Part shown: positions 36,601 through 48,879 of the stretch, in pieces
Layout: the number at the start of each line of letters is the position of its first letter
Position numbering within the stretch: the first letter of the stretch is position 1
Assembly: GCF_031143425.1 (NCBI RefSeq)
Contig: NC_090444.1
Location: forward strand, 61,561,533 to 61,625,532
Origin: Pleurodeles waltl
Taxonomy: Eukaryota > Chordata > Amphibia > Caudata > Salamandridae
Direction of reading: 5' to 3'
DNA: 64,000 nucleotides
Position numbers and translations under genes: made by a program
Notes under the pieces: generated by a model
Told to the model about the DNA's origin: nothing
Seen by the model: only the letters and a program-made list of their open reading frames with translations
Databases searched by the model: none

Positions 36601-39600
36601 ATACTGACTCAACCACTCACAGTCACAGACTTCACTATACTGACTCAAGCAGTCCCAATCACAGAGTTCACTATACTGACTTAAGCACCACTATACTGAC
36701 TCAAGCACTCACAGTCAGAGTTCAGTATAGTGTCTCAAGCACCACTATACTGACTCAAGCACTCCCAATCAGAGTTCACTATACTGACTCAAGCACTCAC
36801 AGTCACAGTTTTCACTATACTGACTCAAGCACTCCCAATCACAGAGTTCCCTATACTGACTCAAACACTCCCAATCACAGAGTTCACTATACTGACACAA
36901 GCACTCCCAGTCACAGAGTTCACTATACTGACTCAAGCAGTCACAGAGTTCACTATACTGACTCAAGCACTCCGAATCACAGAGTTCACTATACTGACTC
37001 GAGCACTCACAGTCACAGAGTTCACTATACAGTCTCAAGCACTCACTGTCACAGAGTTCATGATACTGACTCGAGCACTCACAGTCACAGAGTTCACTAT
37101 ACTGTCTCAAGCACTCACTGTCACAGAGTTCACTATACTGACTCAAGCACCACTATACTGACTCAAGCACCACTATACTGACTCAAGCACTCTCAGAGTT
37201 CACTATACTGACTCAAGCGCTCACAGTCACAGAGTTCACTATACTGACTCAAGCACTCCCAATCACACAGTTCACTATACTGACTCACGCACTCACAGTC
37301 ACAGAGTTACCTGTACTGACTCAAGCACTAACAGTCACAGAGTTCACTATACTGTCTCAAGCAGTCACAGAGTTCACTATACGGTCTCAAGCACTCACTG
37401 TCACAGAGTTCACTATACTGACTCAAGCACTCACAGTCACAGAGTTCACTATACTGACTCAAGCACTCCCAATCACAGAGTTCACTATACTGATTCAAGC
37501 ACTCACTGTCACCGAGTTCTCTATAGTGAATCTAGCACTCACAGTCACAGAGTTCACCATACTGACTCAAGCACTCACTCACAGAGGTAACTATACTGTC
37601 TCAAGCACTCACAGTCACAGAGTTCACTATACTGACTCACGCACTCCCAGTCACAGAGTTCACTATACTGACTCAAGCACTCACAGTCACAGAGTTCACT
37701 ATAGTGACTTGGGCACTCACAATCACAGAGGTCACTATACTGACTCAAGCACCACTATACTGTCTCAAGCACTCAGAGTCACAGAGTTCACTATACTGTC
37801 TCAAGGGTCACTATACTGTCTCAAGCACTCACATAGTTCACTATAAGGTCTCAAGAACTCACTGTCACAGATTTCACTATAATGATTCAAGCACTCACAG
37901 TCACATAGTTCACTATACTGACTCAGGTACTCACAGAGGTCACTATACTGACTCAAACACTCACACTCACAGAGTTCACTATACTATCTCAGGCACTCAC
38001 AGTCACAGAGTTCACTGTACTGACTCAGGCACTCACACTCACAGAGTTCACTATACTGACTCAAGCACCACTATACTGACTCAAGCACCACTATACTGTC
38101 TCAAGCACTCACAGTCACAGAGTTCACTATACTGACTCAAGCACTCGCAGAGTTCACTATACTGACTCAGGCACTCACAGTCACAGAGTTCACTATACTG
38201 ACCCAAGCACTCCTATATTGACTCAAGCACTCACAATCAGAGTTAACTATACTGTCTCAAGCACCACTATACTGACTCAAGCACTCTCAATCAGAGTTCA
38301 CTATACTGACTTGAGCACTCACAGTCACAGAGTTCACTATACTGTCTCGAGCACTCACAGTCATAGAGTTCACTATACTGTCTCGAACACCCCCAGTCAC
38401 AGAGTTCACTACACTGACACGAGCACTCACAGTCACATAGTTCACTATACTGACTCGAACACTCACAGAGTTCACTATTTGGTCTCAAGCACTCAGTATC
38501 ACAGAGTTCACTATACTGACGGAAGCACTCACTGTCACAGAGTTCACTATACTGACTCAAGCACTCACAGTCACAGAGTTCACTTTACTGACTCAAGCAC
38601 TCCCAATCACAGAATTCACTATACTGACTCAAGCACTCACATTAACAGAGTTCACTATACTGTCTCAAGCACTCACAGTCACAGAGTTCACTATATGGTC
38701 TCGAGCACTCACTGTCACAGAGTTCACTATACTGACTCAAGCACTCACAGTCACAGAGTTCACTATACTGACTCAAGCACTCTCAATCAGAGTTCACTAT
38801 ACTGACTCAAGCACTCACAGTCACAGAGTTCACTATACTGACTCAAGCTCTCCCAATCACAGAGTTCACTATACTGACTCAAGCACTCTCAATCAGAGTT
38901 CACTATACTGACTCATGCACTCACAGTCACAGAGTTCATTATACTGACTCAAGCATCACTATACTGACTCAAGCACCACTATACTGTCTCAAGCACTCAC
39001 AGTCACAGAGTTCACTATACTGACTCAAGCACTCCCAATCACAGAGTTCACTATACTGACTCAAGCACCACTATACTGACTCAAGCACTCACAGTCAGAG
39101 TTCACTATAGTGTCTCAAGCACCACTATACTGACTCAAGCATTCCCAATCAGAGTTCACTATACTGACTCCAGCACTCACAGTCACAGTTTTCACTATAC
39201 TGACTCAAGCACTCCCAATCACAGAGTTCACTATACTGACTCAAGCACTCACAGTCACAGAGTTCACTATACTGACTCGAGCACTCACAATCAGAGAGTT
39301 CACTATACTGTCTCGAGCACTCCCAATCACAGAGTTCACTATACTGACTTGAGCACTCACAGTCACAGAGTTCACTATACGGTCTCGAGCACTCACTGTC
39401 ACAGAGTTCACTATACTGACTCAAGCACTCCCAGTCACAGAGTTCACTATACTGACTCGAGCACTCCCAATCACATAGTTCACTATACTGACTCGTGCAC
39501 TCACAGTCACAGAGTTCACTATACAGTCTCAAGCACTCACTGTCACAGAGTTCACGATACTGACTCGAGCACTCACAGTCACAGAGTTCACTATAGTGTC

Positions 39601-41062
39601 TCTAGCACTCACAGCCACAGAGTTCACTATACTGACTGAAGCACTCACAGTCACAGAGTTCACTATATGGTCTCAAGCACTCACTGTCACAGAGTTCACT
39701 ATACTGACTCAAGCACCACTATACTGACTCAAGCACTCTCAGAGTTCACTATACTGACTCAAGCACTCACAGTCACAGAGTTCACTATACTGACTCAAGC
39801 ACTCCCAATCACAGAGTTCACTATACTGACTTATGCACACACAGTCACAGAGTTCACTATACTGACTCAAGCACTCCCAATCACAGAGTTCCCTATACTG
39901 ACTCACGCACTCGCAGTCACAGAGTTCACTATACTGACTCAAGCACTCACAGTCACAGAGTTCACTATACTGTCTCAAGCAGTCACAGAGTTCACTATAC
40001 GGTCTCAAGCACTCAATGTCACAGAGTGCACTATACTGACTCAAGCACTCACAGTCACAGAGTTTACTATACTGACTCAAGCACTCCCAATCATAGAGTT
40101 CACTATACTGACTCAAGCACTCACAGAGTTCACTATATGGTCTCAAGCACTCACTGTCACAGAGTTCTCTATACTGAATCTAGCACTCACAGTCACAGAG
40201 CTCACCATACTGACTCAAGCACTCACTCACAGTCACAGAGGTCACTATACTGTCTCAAGCACTCATAGTCACAGAGTTCACTATAGTGACTCGGGCACTC
40301 ACAATCACAGAGGTCACTATACTGACTCAAGCACTACTATACTGTCTCAAGCACTCAGAGTCACAGAGTTCACTATACTGTCTCAAGGGTCACTATACTG
40401 TCTCAAGCACTCACATAGTTCACTATAAGGTCTCAAGCACTCACAGTCACATATTTCACTATAATGATTCAAGCACTCACAGTCACATAGTTCACTATAC
40501 TGACTCGAGCACTCCCAGTCACAGAGTTCACGATACTGACTCGAGCACTCACAGTCACAGAGTTCACTATAGTGTCTCAAGCACTCACAGTCACAGAGTT
40601 CACTATAATGATTCAAGCACTCACAGTCACATAGTTCACTATACTGACTCAGGTAGTCACAGAGGTCACTATACTGACTCAAGCACTCACACTCACAGAG
40701 TTCACTATACTATCTCAGACACTCACAGTCACAGAGTTCACTATACTGACTCAGGCACTCACACTCATAGAGTTCACTATACTGACTCAAGCACTCACAC
40801 TCACAGAGTTCACTATACTGACTTGAGCACTCACAGTCACAGAGTTCACTATACTGACTCGAGCACTCACTGTCACATAGCTCACTATACTGACTCAGGC
40901 ACTCAGAATCAGAGGTCACTATACTGAATCGAGCACTGCCAATCACAAAGTTCACTATACTGACTCAAGCACTCACAATCACAGAGTTCACTACACTAAC
41001 TCATCGAATCGTGATACTAACTTGTCCTCTGGGGATCACAGAGGCCACTATACCGGCTCATC
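30697..41062 (+). repeat. 36-bp satellite array, over 10 kb
   Basis: The monomer is 'agttcactatactgactcaa' plus 'gcactc(a/c)(c)a(g/a)tcacag', 36 bp. Truncated monomers ('caccactatactgactcaag') and deletions occur throughout. Most monomers contain TGACTCA. Larger blocks are duplicated: 'tgacccaagc' at 31051, 33311, 34851 and 38199, and rare variants at 32301/36809 and 32551/37059 are both 4,508 bp apart. Because 36 is a multiple of 3, long open frames appear on both strands. The right edge (40990-41062) decays before LTR-B. Confidence 0.95.
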
Positions 41063-42321
41063 TGTAGGAAAGTACCATCTTGCCTGGCATTTTACCCCCA
41101 TTTTTACTTGTGTGTCAGTTTGTGTTTGCCTGTGTCACTGGGATCCTGCTAGCCAGGACCCCAGTGCTCACAGTTTGTGGCCTATATGTGTTCCCTGTGT
41201 GGTGCCTAACTGTGTCACCGAGGCTCTGCTAACCAGAACCTCCGTGTTTATGCTCTCTCTGCTTTTAAAATTGTCACTGCAGGCTAGTGACCATTTTCAC
41301 CAATTCTGATTGGCACACTGGAACACCCTTATAATTCCCTAGTATATGGTACTGAGGCACCCAGGGTATTGGGGTTCCAGGAGATCCCTATGGGCTGCAG
41401 CATTTCTTTTGCCACCCATAGGGAGCTCTGACAATTCTTACACAGGACTGCCACTGCAGCCTGAGTGAAATAATGTCCACGTTATTTCACAGCCATTTTA
41501 CACTGCACTTAAGTAACTTATAAGTCACCTATATGTCTAACCCTTACTTAGTGAAGGTTAGGTGCAAAGTTACTAAGTGTGAGGGCACCCTGGCACTTGG
41601 CAAGGTGCCCCCACATTGTTCAGGGCAATTTCCCAGGGACTTTGTGAGTGCGGGGACACTATTACACGCGTGCACTACATAGAGGTCAATACCTATATGT
41701 AGCGTCACAATGGTAACTCCAGACATGACCATGTAACATGTCTAAGATCATGGAATTGTCCCCCCATGCCAAATCTGGTATTGGGGTGACAATTCCATGC
41801 ATCCCCGGGGCTCCAGCATGGACTCCCGGGAACTGCCAAACTAGCTCTCTGGGGTTTTTTCTGCAGCTACCACTGCTGCCAACCCTCAGACAGGTTTCTG
41901 CCCTCCTGGGGTCTGGGCAGCCCAGTCCCAGGAAGGCAGAACAAAGGTTTTCCTCTGAGAGAGGGTGTTACATCCTCTCCCTTTGGAAATAGATGGTAAG
42001 GGCTGGGGAGGAGTAGCCTTCCCCAGCCTCTGGAAATGCTTTGAAGGGCACAGATGGTGCCCTCCTTGCATAAGCCAGTCTACACCGGTTCAGGGATCCC
42101 CCCAGCCCTGCTCTGGTGCAAATCTGGACAAAGGAAAGGGGAGTGACCACTCCCCTGTCCATCGCCACCCCAGGGGCGGTGCCCAGAGCTCCTCCAGTGT
42201 GTCCCAGACCTCTGCCATCTTGAATGCAGAGGTGTGAGGGCACAATGGAGACCTCTGAGTGGCCAGTGCCAGCAGGTGATGTCAGAGACCCCTCCTGATA
42301 GGCTCTTACCTGGTTAGGTAG

Positions 42322-42349
42322 CCAATCCTCCCCTGAGGCCTGTTTAGGG
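42322..42349 (+). promoter_or_regulatory. CCAAT and TATA-like boxes of LTR-B copy 2
   Basis: CCAAT at 42322-42326 is followed by 'tgtttaggg' (42341-42349), the counterpart of 'ctatttaggg' in copy 1. The TATA-like box is weaker here (TGTTTA), so this copy may be a poorer promoter. Confidence 0.4.
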
Positions 42350-43785
42350 TCTCTTCTGTGGGTTTCTCTTCAGATAACGAATGCAAGAGCTCACCAGAGT
42401 TCCTCTGCATCTCCCTCTTTGACTTCTGCCAAGGACCGACTGCTGACTGCTCCAGGACGCCTGCAAAACCGCAACAAAGTAGCAAGACAACTACCAGCAA
42501 CATTGTAGCGCCTAATCCTGCCGGCTTTATCAACTGTTTCCTGGTGGTGCATGCTCTGAGGGCTGTCTGCCCTCACCCTGCACTGGAAGCCAAGAAGAAA
42601 TCTCCTGTGGGTCGACGGAATCTTCCCCCTGCTAATGCAGGCACCAAACTTCTGCATCACCGGTCCTCTGGGTCCCCTCTCATCTTGACGAGCGTGGTCC
42701 CTGTAACACAGGAGCTGGATCCAAGTGACCCGACAGTCCAGTGGTCCATCTGTCCAAATTTGGTGGAGGTAAGTCCTTGCCTCCCCACGCCATATAGTAA
42801 TCCTGTGTAATGCGTGATCTGCAGCTGCTAGGGCTTCTGTGCACTTTTGCAAGGATTCCTTTGTGCACAGCACAGCCCAGGTCCCCAGCACTCCGTCCTG
42901 CATTGCTCAACTCGCTGAGTTGACCACTGGCTTCGTGGGACCCTCTTTTGTTGTGTTGAGATAACTGCCATGCTCAGATTTCTTGAATGCCTGTTTAAGT
43001 GCTTCTGCAGGTGCTGCCTGCTTCTGCATGGGCTCTCTCTGTTGCTGAGCGTCCCCTCTGTCTCCTCTTCCAAGGAGCGACCTCCTGCTCCTTCCTGGGC
43101 CCGGGCAGTACCCATTATCTTCAACCCGACTTTTGCAGCTAGCAAGGCTTGTTTGTGGTCTTTCTGCATGGAAACAACTCTGCATCCTCGAGCATGCCGT
43201 GGGACATCTTCTGACCAAAGGATACATTCCTGACACCTTCTGTTGTTGCAGAATCTTTGGCTTCTTGCAACCGGAGGCAGCCCTTTTGCACTTTTATCCG
43301 GGGTTTAGTGGGCTCCTGCCCCCCGGACACTTGCGTGACTCTTGGACTTGGTCCCCTTCCTTTACAGGTCCTCAGGTCCAGGAATCCATCTTCAGTGCTT
43401 TGCTGTCAGTTGTTGCCTTTGTAGAATCCCCTATCTCGACTTTACTGTCTTTCTGGGGTAGCAGGGTAACTTTACTCCTACTTTTCAGGGTCTTGGGGTG
43501 GGGTATCTTGGGCCCCCTTAGTGTTTTCTTACACTCCCAGTGACCCTCTACACACCACACTAGGCCTGGGGTCCATTCGTGGTTCGCATTCCACTTTTGG
43601 AGTATATGGTTTGTGTTGCCCCTAAGCCTATTGTCTCCTATTGCATTCTATTGTGTTCTACAGTGTTTGCACTACTTTTCTAACTGTTTACTTACCTCAT
43701 TTTGGTTTGTGTGTATATTTTGTGTATTTTTACTTACCTCCTAAGGGAGTATATCCTCTGAGATACTTTGGCATATTGTCACTAA

Positions 43786-43791
43786 AATAAA
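43786..43791 (+). terminator. Polyadenylation signal of LTR-B copy 2
   Basis: AATAAA in the same context as copy 1 ('aataaagtacctttattttt'). Confidence 0.5.
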
Positions 43792-44030
43792 GTACCTTTA
43801 TTTTTAGTAACTCTGAGTATTGTGTTTCTTATGATATAGTGCTATATGATATAAGTGGTATAGTAGGAGCTTTGCATGTCTCCTAGTTCAGCCTAAGCTG
43901 CTCTGCTATAGATACCTCTATCAGCCTAAGCTGCTAGAACATTACTAATCTACTAATAAGGGATAAATGGCCTTGGAACAAGGTGTACGTACCATCAGTT
44001 ACCCACTGTAAGCTAGGCCAGCCTCCTACA

Positions 44031-44178
44031 TCATCCACCTGTAATCACATCGATCGTTTTACTAACTCAACCATTTGTGATAACAAAGCTCACTATAGTG
44101 ACTCAACAATTCACAATCAAAGAGTTCACTATACTCACTCGAGCACTCGCACTCACAGAGTTCACTATACTGACTTAA
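44031..44178 (+). repeat. 36-bp satellite, right remnant beyond LTR-B
   Basis: Diverged monomers ('agagttcactatactcactc', 'gagttcactatactgactta') resume after the target duplication. They show that the array was continuous before LTR-B inserted. Confidence 0.8.
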
Positions 44179-45659
44179 GCAGTAGTCAGGATAGAATACA
44201 TAGGTACTCAGTATTCTGCAAAATAAGCATAGGTCAGGAAAACATTACTAAAGAAATACACTTGTCATAAAAATATCATAAAAGCCCATACCAGGATCAT
44301 TAGAAAACATATGGCAAGTCATTAAGACATATCAGCAACTCATGCCCATAAAAGGAACATCAGCACATATATGGCACATCATCAAAGAACCAGGAAAACA
44401 TATCAGTCCATAATGCCCATACCAGGAACATAAGAAAAGAATATGTCTAGGAAGAGTACCTGTTTTTGAGGAAAAGGCACCTCTAGTGCCAGGAAGCACA
44501 ACATGGTGGCCCCTGGTGCTCCTAGCGCACAATGGGGGCCTTGTGGTGATGTTAGGGGGAGGGAGGTGGCAGGCACCCTGTCTGGTTTCTCTATCGGGTG
44601 CCTCCTGGGGCCCAGGATTTCTGCCCCCCCGGACCACAACGGGCCGTCCCGGGGGGGGCAAAGCCAACAACAACAAGGGGGCCCAGTGAGGGGACCTTGC
44701 GATGTGGGGGGCCTCTAGCGAGGCTTCCACCCTGACCATGGTCTCCGAGAACAAGAATGTGGGCTTCGGTGGGGCGTGGAGCCTGAGGCTTACTTCCTCT
44801 GCCTGTCCCCCAGCAAACACACAAGGGGCCCGGTGGGGAGGGAAGCCTCCGATGAGGCTTCCTTCTCCACCCATCGCCCAAACGAAGAGAGAAGCCCGCT
44901 CTGGCGACAGCAGTGAGCAGGCACCAAAGTGGGTGCCTTCTTGTTCTCCAGGGGCGCCTCTCTCGGCACGCTTCACCCAGGGGGCACTCAGAGAAGCACA
45001 GTAGCTCTAATCGTCACTCCTTTGCACCCCGGGGCACCAGATGTAGCGCGTCTCTGAAGCGCTCGGATGTTTGGAGAGCCTGGGATTTTGGAAGTGGAAA
45101 AGCGCGTACACAGTGCAAATCGCCCAAAAAGACAGCACTCTCAAGGCGCTCAAGATAATCACAGCAAAGCACTCTCCAGGCACTATATGTATCCCAGGAA
45201 AAGCACTAGGAAGTAGTTCAGCACAGCGCTCAGCATGTGCTGAAAAACAGGCACTTTAAGGGGGGTCAGGGGCCACAGCACCCTGCCCCTGGGGGACACA
45301 AGAGATGGAGCACAGGGCGTCAGGTCCCAGCACCAAGGGTTGCAGTCAGTGGCAGTTCCTCCTACTGACCCAACTGGTCACAGGTCAGCACAGCAGCAGC
45401 AGTCCAAGGAGGTTCCTGGGGAGTCCCTCCAGCAGCATTCTGTGTCCAGTTACAAGTCTGTTTCAGTTCCAAAAGGTCTCGCCATTGTGGGGAAAAATCC
45501 CCTGTACTTGTTCTCAGTTTTGCAAAGCATTTCCAATGATGAGGAGAGGGGGTTTCAACCAGTTACAACTGGTTCTGGGGGTGTCCCCTCTCTCCTCCAG
45601 CACAAGCTCCAAACATCAGTTGGGGGTAAACCACCCTTTTGTGTGTGGCCAGGGCACGG
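44179..45659. other. Unassigned; AT-rich short repeats then GC-rich sequence
   Basis: 44260-44440 has loosely repeated 'gcccata(cc)aggaacat' and 'aaaacatat' motifs. 44450-45000 is GC-rich with long but domain-free frames on both strands (for example 44332-44976 on the minus strand). 45000-45660 may be the 5' part of a diverged LTR-A relative, since TATA and 3' portions of that family follow. I could not align it with confidence. Confidence 0.4.
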
Positions 45660-46583
45660 CCTTTATAAATGCATGAGTGCCCCGTCTCCCCCTTCTATAA
45701 GCCCAGGAAGACTATTCCAAATGTAGATGCACTTCTGTGACACCTCCACCCTCCCTGTCTTCAGGCTGTCTGAGAAGTATGCACAAAGCCCAACTGTCAC
45801 TCTGCCCAGACATGGATTGGTGTCGAGCTGCAAAACACCAGAGTCATAAGCATAGAGAAATGCTCACTTTCTAGAAGTGGCATTTCTGTAATGATAATAA
45901 AAAATCCACGTACATCAGTAAACAGCATTTTTCACTACTATTACAACCATACCAAACATGCGTACGCTACCCCTCTTGGATCAGACAATACCCCCTAGAC
46001 ATAAGGCGGGGCATTTCCAATGCAATCCTATGAGAAGGCAGCACTCACAGCAGTGAGACACCAAATAGGCTGTTTGTCACTACCAGGACATGACACACAA
46101 TTAGACACATGCCCTGGCTTCTACATACATACCACCCTGCCCATAGGGCTAGCTAGGGCCAACCATAGGGGTGACTTACATGTAGTGAAAGGGGAGTTCT
46201 GGACCTGGCAAGTAGATTTAGATGCCGAGTCCCTGTGGCACTAAACTGTTCACGTAGGTCCTGCGCTAGCAGATCTGAGTTAGGTTTGAAAGGCTACTTC
46301 AGTGGGTGGCACAAGCAGCGCTATAGGCCCACTAGTACCATTACATTTACAGGCCCTGGGTATAGGGATACCATTGTACAAGGGACTTACAGTTAAATTA
46401 AATGTGCCAATCAGGCATAAGCCAATCATACCAAGTTTACAAGGGAGAGCACATGCACTTTAGCACTTATTAGCAGTGATAAAGCGCCCAGAGTCATAAC
46501 ATCAGCCAAAAAGTGTACGAAAAATTAGGAGGAGAAGGCAAAAAGCTTGGGGAATGACCCTGTGGAACGGGCCAGGTCCAACA
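45660..46583 (+). mobile_element. LTR-A related 3' portion
   Basis: It contains a TATA box (45662-45670), 'agagaaatgctcactttcta' (about 45855), 'ctaccaggacat' and 'caccctgccc' blocks, and ends CAGGTCCAACA at 46583. These are in the same order as 1330-2070. Homology upstream of 45660 is unclear. Confidence 0.65.
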
Positions 46584-46738
46584 ACAGTAGCAGCGTAGAA
46601 TAATGCAAATGAACACAAGCTCTTCTCTGGGAACCTGGGGGTCTCATTTCACTTGTATAGGTTTATTTAGGAGCCCAGATGGGGTGAATAAGGCAGTGAT
46701 GTAGCAGGAGCACCACATGCTGCAAACCAAGCAAGGTA
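46584..46738. other. Unassigned stretch
   Basis: Nothing recognised between the LTR-A end and the non-LTR tail. Confidence 0.35.
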
Positions 46739-46808
46739 AATCAATCAATCAATCAGGAATTTATAAAGCGCACTACTTACCTGTGAGGGTCTCAGGGCGC
46801 TGGAAGAT
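46739..46808 (-). mobile_element. Non-LTR retroposon 3' tail
   Basis: (TCAA)n followed by 'aatttataaagcgcactact' on the + strand is the inverse of a LINE/SINE 3' tail ending in an ATTG microsatellite. The parent element upstream cannot be followed for more than about 70 bp. Its clade (L2/CR1-like) is uncertain. Confidence 0.5.
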
Positions 46809-46959
46809 GTTGGATAAATGGGCCCTCGTCATGTGGAGGGGCCCTGCATGGTTGCAGCTGGGTGCAGATCCCTCAGGGTTGTGGTGAAGTGCACTGTACA
46901 GGTGTGCTCAATGAGTTATTGGACGCAAAGGCGCTTTCTATCTCAAGACTTGTGGGGGG
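46809..46959. other. Unassigned stretch
   Basis: No repeat or coding signal recognised. Confidence 0.3.
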
Positions 46960-47105
46960 GGGGTTGTAGATGGGCAACCAGAAGCTCCACCTCATTCGTT
47001 TAAGGCCAGTGCCTTGAACCCTTGTCTATCCTGCATCTGTGAATCCGTAGACAAGGATGTGGGGGCCCTAGAAGAGGGACCATGAGCACTATCTCATTCA
47101 TTGGT
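46960..47105 (+). repeat. Isolated monomers of the 103-bp satellite
   Basis: 'agaagctccacctcattc', 'gtttaaggccagtgccttg' and 'cttgtctatcctgcatctgtg' match the satellite at 27959-30115, with about one and a half monomers present. It lies about 17 kb from the main array. Confidence 0.75.
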
Positions 47106-47534
47106 CCTATCCCTGGGCCAGCAAAAGAGAAGGGGGGACATGAAGCACCCCTGGCTAGTTCCCCATTGCAGGGGGGGGTGAAAGGTTAGCAGCAGGTTGG
47201 TAAGGGCACTTATGAAGGGGAGAGTAATTCACAAGTTCCTGCCAAAACTGAATTTCTCCTGCAACGCTCACTCACAAGAATGGTAACATCTTTTTCCATA
47301 TCTACGATGGGGCGACAGCAAGCTTGGAGAGTGCTGTGTTGCCATCGGTGAAGCTTTTGGCACTGTGGTGGAGGTGCATCAGGGATCATCCATCGATCTC
47401 TCCCTTTATTCTACCATCATTTCACATGTGCACCAACTTATACATCCTCTATCTCTGCTTTCCTTTCACCTGTCCCTCCACCAATCCATGCACCCCTTAC
47501 TCTGCCGTCCTTTTACCTGGTGTTGTACGTGGCA
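47106..47534. other. Unassigned stretch
   Basis: No repeat, RNA gene or domain-bearing frame recognised. Confidence 0.35.
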
Positions 47535-47840
47535 TGTTCTGGTTGGCTGTGGCGGGGCACCAGCCAGGCAGAACCTACCACTCCCATCAGGGTTGGGTGA
47601 ATACACTCACAGTTTAACCAGCGCTCACCCTTGGGCAGCTTGGCACAGAGCAGTCAGGCTTATCACAGAGGCAGAGTGTAAAGCATTGGTACAGCACTCA
47701 CACAATATATACACTGAGCATCACAAAAGAGACTTTACACGTGTGGTAGGTAAACACAGTTTGTATTTAATACACACATTTATTAACATAACATAAAAAA
47801 TCATGAACTTCTGCGCATAAATCACACTTAGTAATATTAC
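47535..47840 (+). mobile_element. LTR-A like 5' fragment, plus strand
   Basis: It begins TGTTCTGGTTGGC and carries 'agcttggcacagagcagtca' and 'gtgtaaagcattggtacag', matching the 5' part of the LTR-A copy at 62189. It stops where the opposite-strand fragment begins. Confidence 0.6.
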
Positions 47841-48404
47841 AGCGAGGAACCAATGCTGTGTGTCCGGAAATCGGTGCATTAGCCTCCTGCGTGGAAAAGA
47901 AGACGCATCACCTTCCCCGTGGGGAAAGAATCGATGCACTGCTTCACTTGCGAGTAAGGAATCGATGCATCGCTTGTTTTTCTGATGCATCACCCCTCCT
48001 GCTGCTTTAGTTTTTTTGACGCATACCAGGTTCTTTGTGCTAAAACAACTTATCCACTGGTTTCTATGGATTAAGACTCTTTTCACTTTAAAAAGTGATA
48101 TCTTTACTCGTGTATGTTGGATTTTTGTCGTTTTGGTTGTGTTTTATTCAGATCAATATTAGCTATTTTTCTGGTGTGGAGACTTTTGTGAAGTTTTCAC
48201 TGTGTTACTGTGTGTGTGTGTGTGTGTGTGTACACAAATACTTCACACAGTGCCTCTGACAATAGCGTGACTGCTTGTACCAAGCTACCAAGGAGGTGAA
48301 CAGGGGTTATCTTAGGTGTATGACTCCCTTATCCTAACTAGGGTGAGGGTCTCTTCTTGGACAGGGTGTAAACTGACTGCCAACTACAGACCCCATTTCT
48401 AACA
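47841..48404 (-). mobile_element. LTR-A like 5' fragment, minus strand
   Basis: On the minus strand it begins at 48404 with TGTTAGAAATGGGGTC and continues through 'gtagcttggtacaagcagtc' and 'aaaaatagctaatattgatc' into repeated 'gcatcgatt' motifs, as in the copy at 62189. A (GT)n run is at 48209-48231. It meets the plus-strand fragment head to head near 47840. Confidence 0.65.
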
Positions 48405-48879
48405 CTGAGACCTCCACAAGAGAACAGGGGACAAGCCGACAAGGCCCTGGCAAGCACACTTCAACAGGTAGTCTGCCCAGGCCAGCCACAAGGTAGGAAG
48501 GGTGCGCGGTCTCTTCCAAGGACAGTAATTCTCCCTGTGCACAAAAGATTCCTCTGGCAGTGTGCACCATGTGGCCCAGCGTCTCTGGACCCACGTCCCT
48601 GCAAGTGTATCTTTACCCAGCAGCTGTATGGCACCAGTAGTTATACTGTAGTGTGCCTTTGATGTTGGCGGTGGTCAAAGGTTCTTTTTTTGGAACCACA
48701 GATGTCTCCCTTAAATTTCAGCCCTGTCTCCCATGGGGCCATGGAATGCAGATCCTACTCTTTAGTGAGCAATGATCTGGCTCTCAAAGGCCGTGTCAAA
48801 ACCTCTCCCTCCATTCTATCCAGCCAGGGCTCAAATGGCAGAGGTCTGTCGTTCCAGTTACTAGTCCATTATGTATAGC
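48405..48879. other. Unassigned stretch
   Basis: Some blocks resemble the mid part of LTR-A loosely, but I cannot align them. No coding signal. Confidence 0.3.

Larger units (their letters stand above)
41063..44030 (+). mobile_element. LTR-B copy 2: solo LTR, 2,968 bp, TCATC target duplication
   Basis: It starts TGTAGGAAAGTACC and ends CAGCCTCCTACA. TCATC flanks both sides (41058-41062 and 44031-44035), a 5-bp target duplication. It has the same orientation as the copy at 20548-23536 and aligns along its whole length with scattered substitutions and small indels. It is inserted at the degraded edge of the 36-bp satellite. Hairpins (41465-41490, 41749-41799), CCAAT (42322), splice-donor-like GTAAGT (42769) and AATAAA (43786) correspond to those in copy 1. 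There is no coding interior, so it is a solo LTR. Confidence 0.9.

Noticed and set aside
44332..44976. 214-residue minus-strand frame in GC-rich sequence
   Set aside because: Overlaps equally long plus-strand frames, with no recognisable domain; likely due to GC-rich composition.
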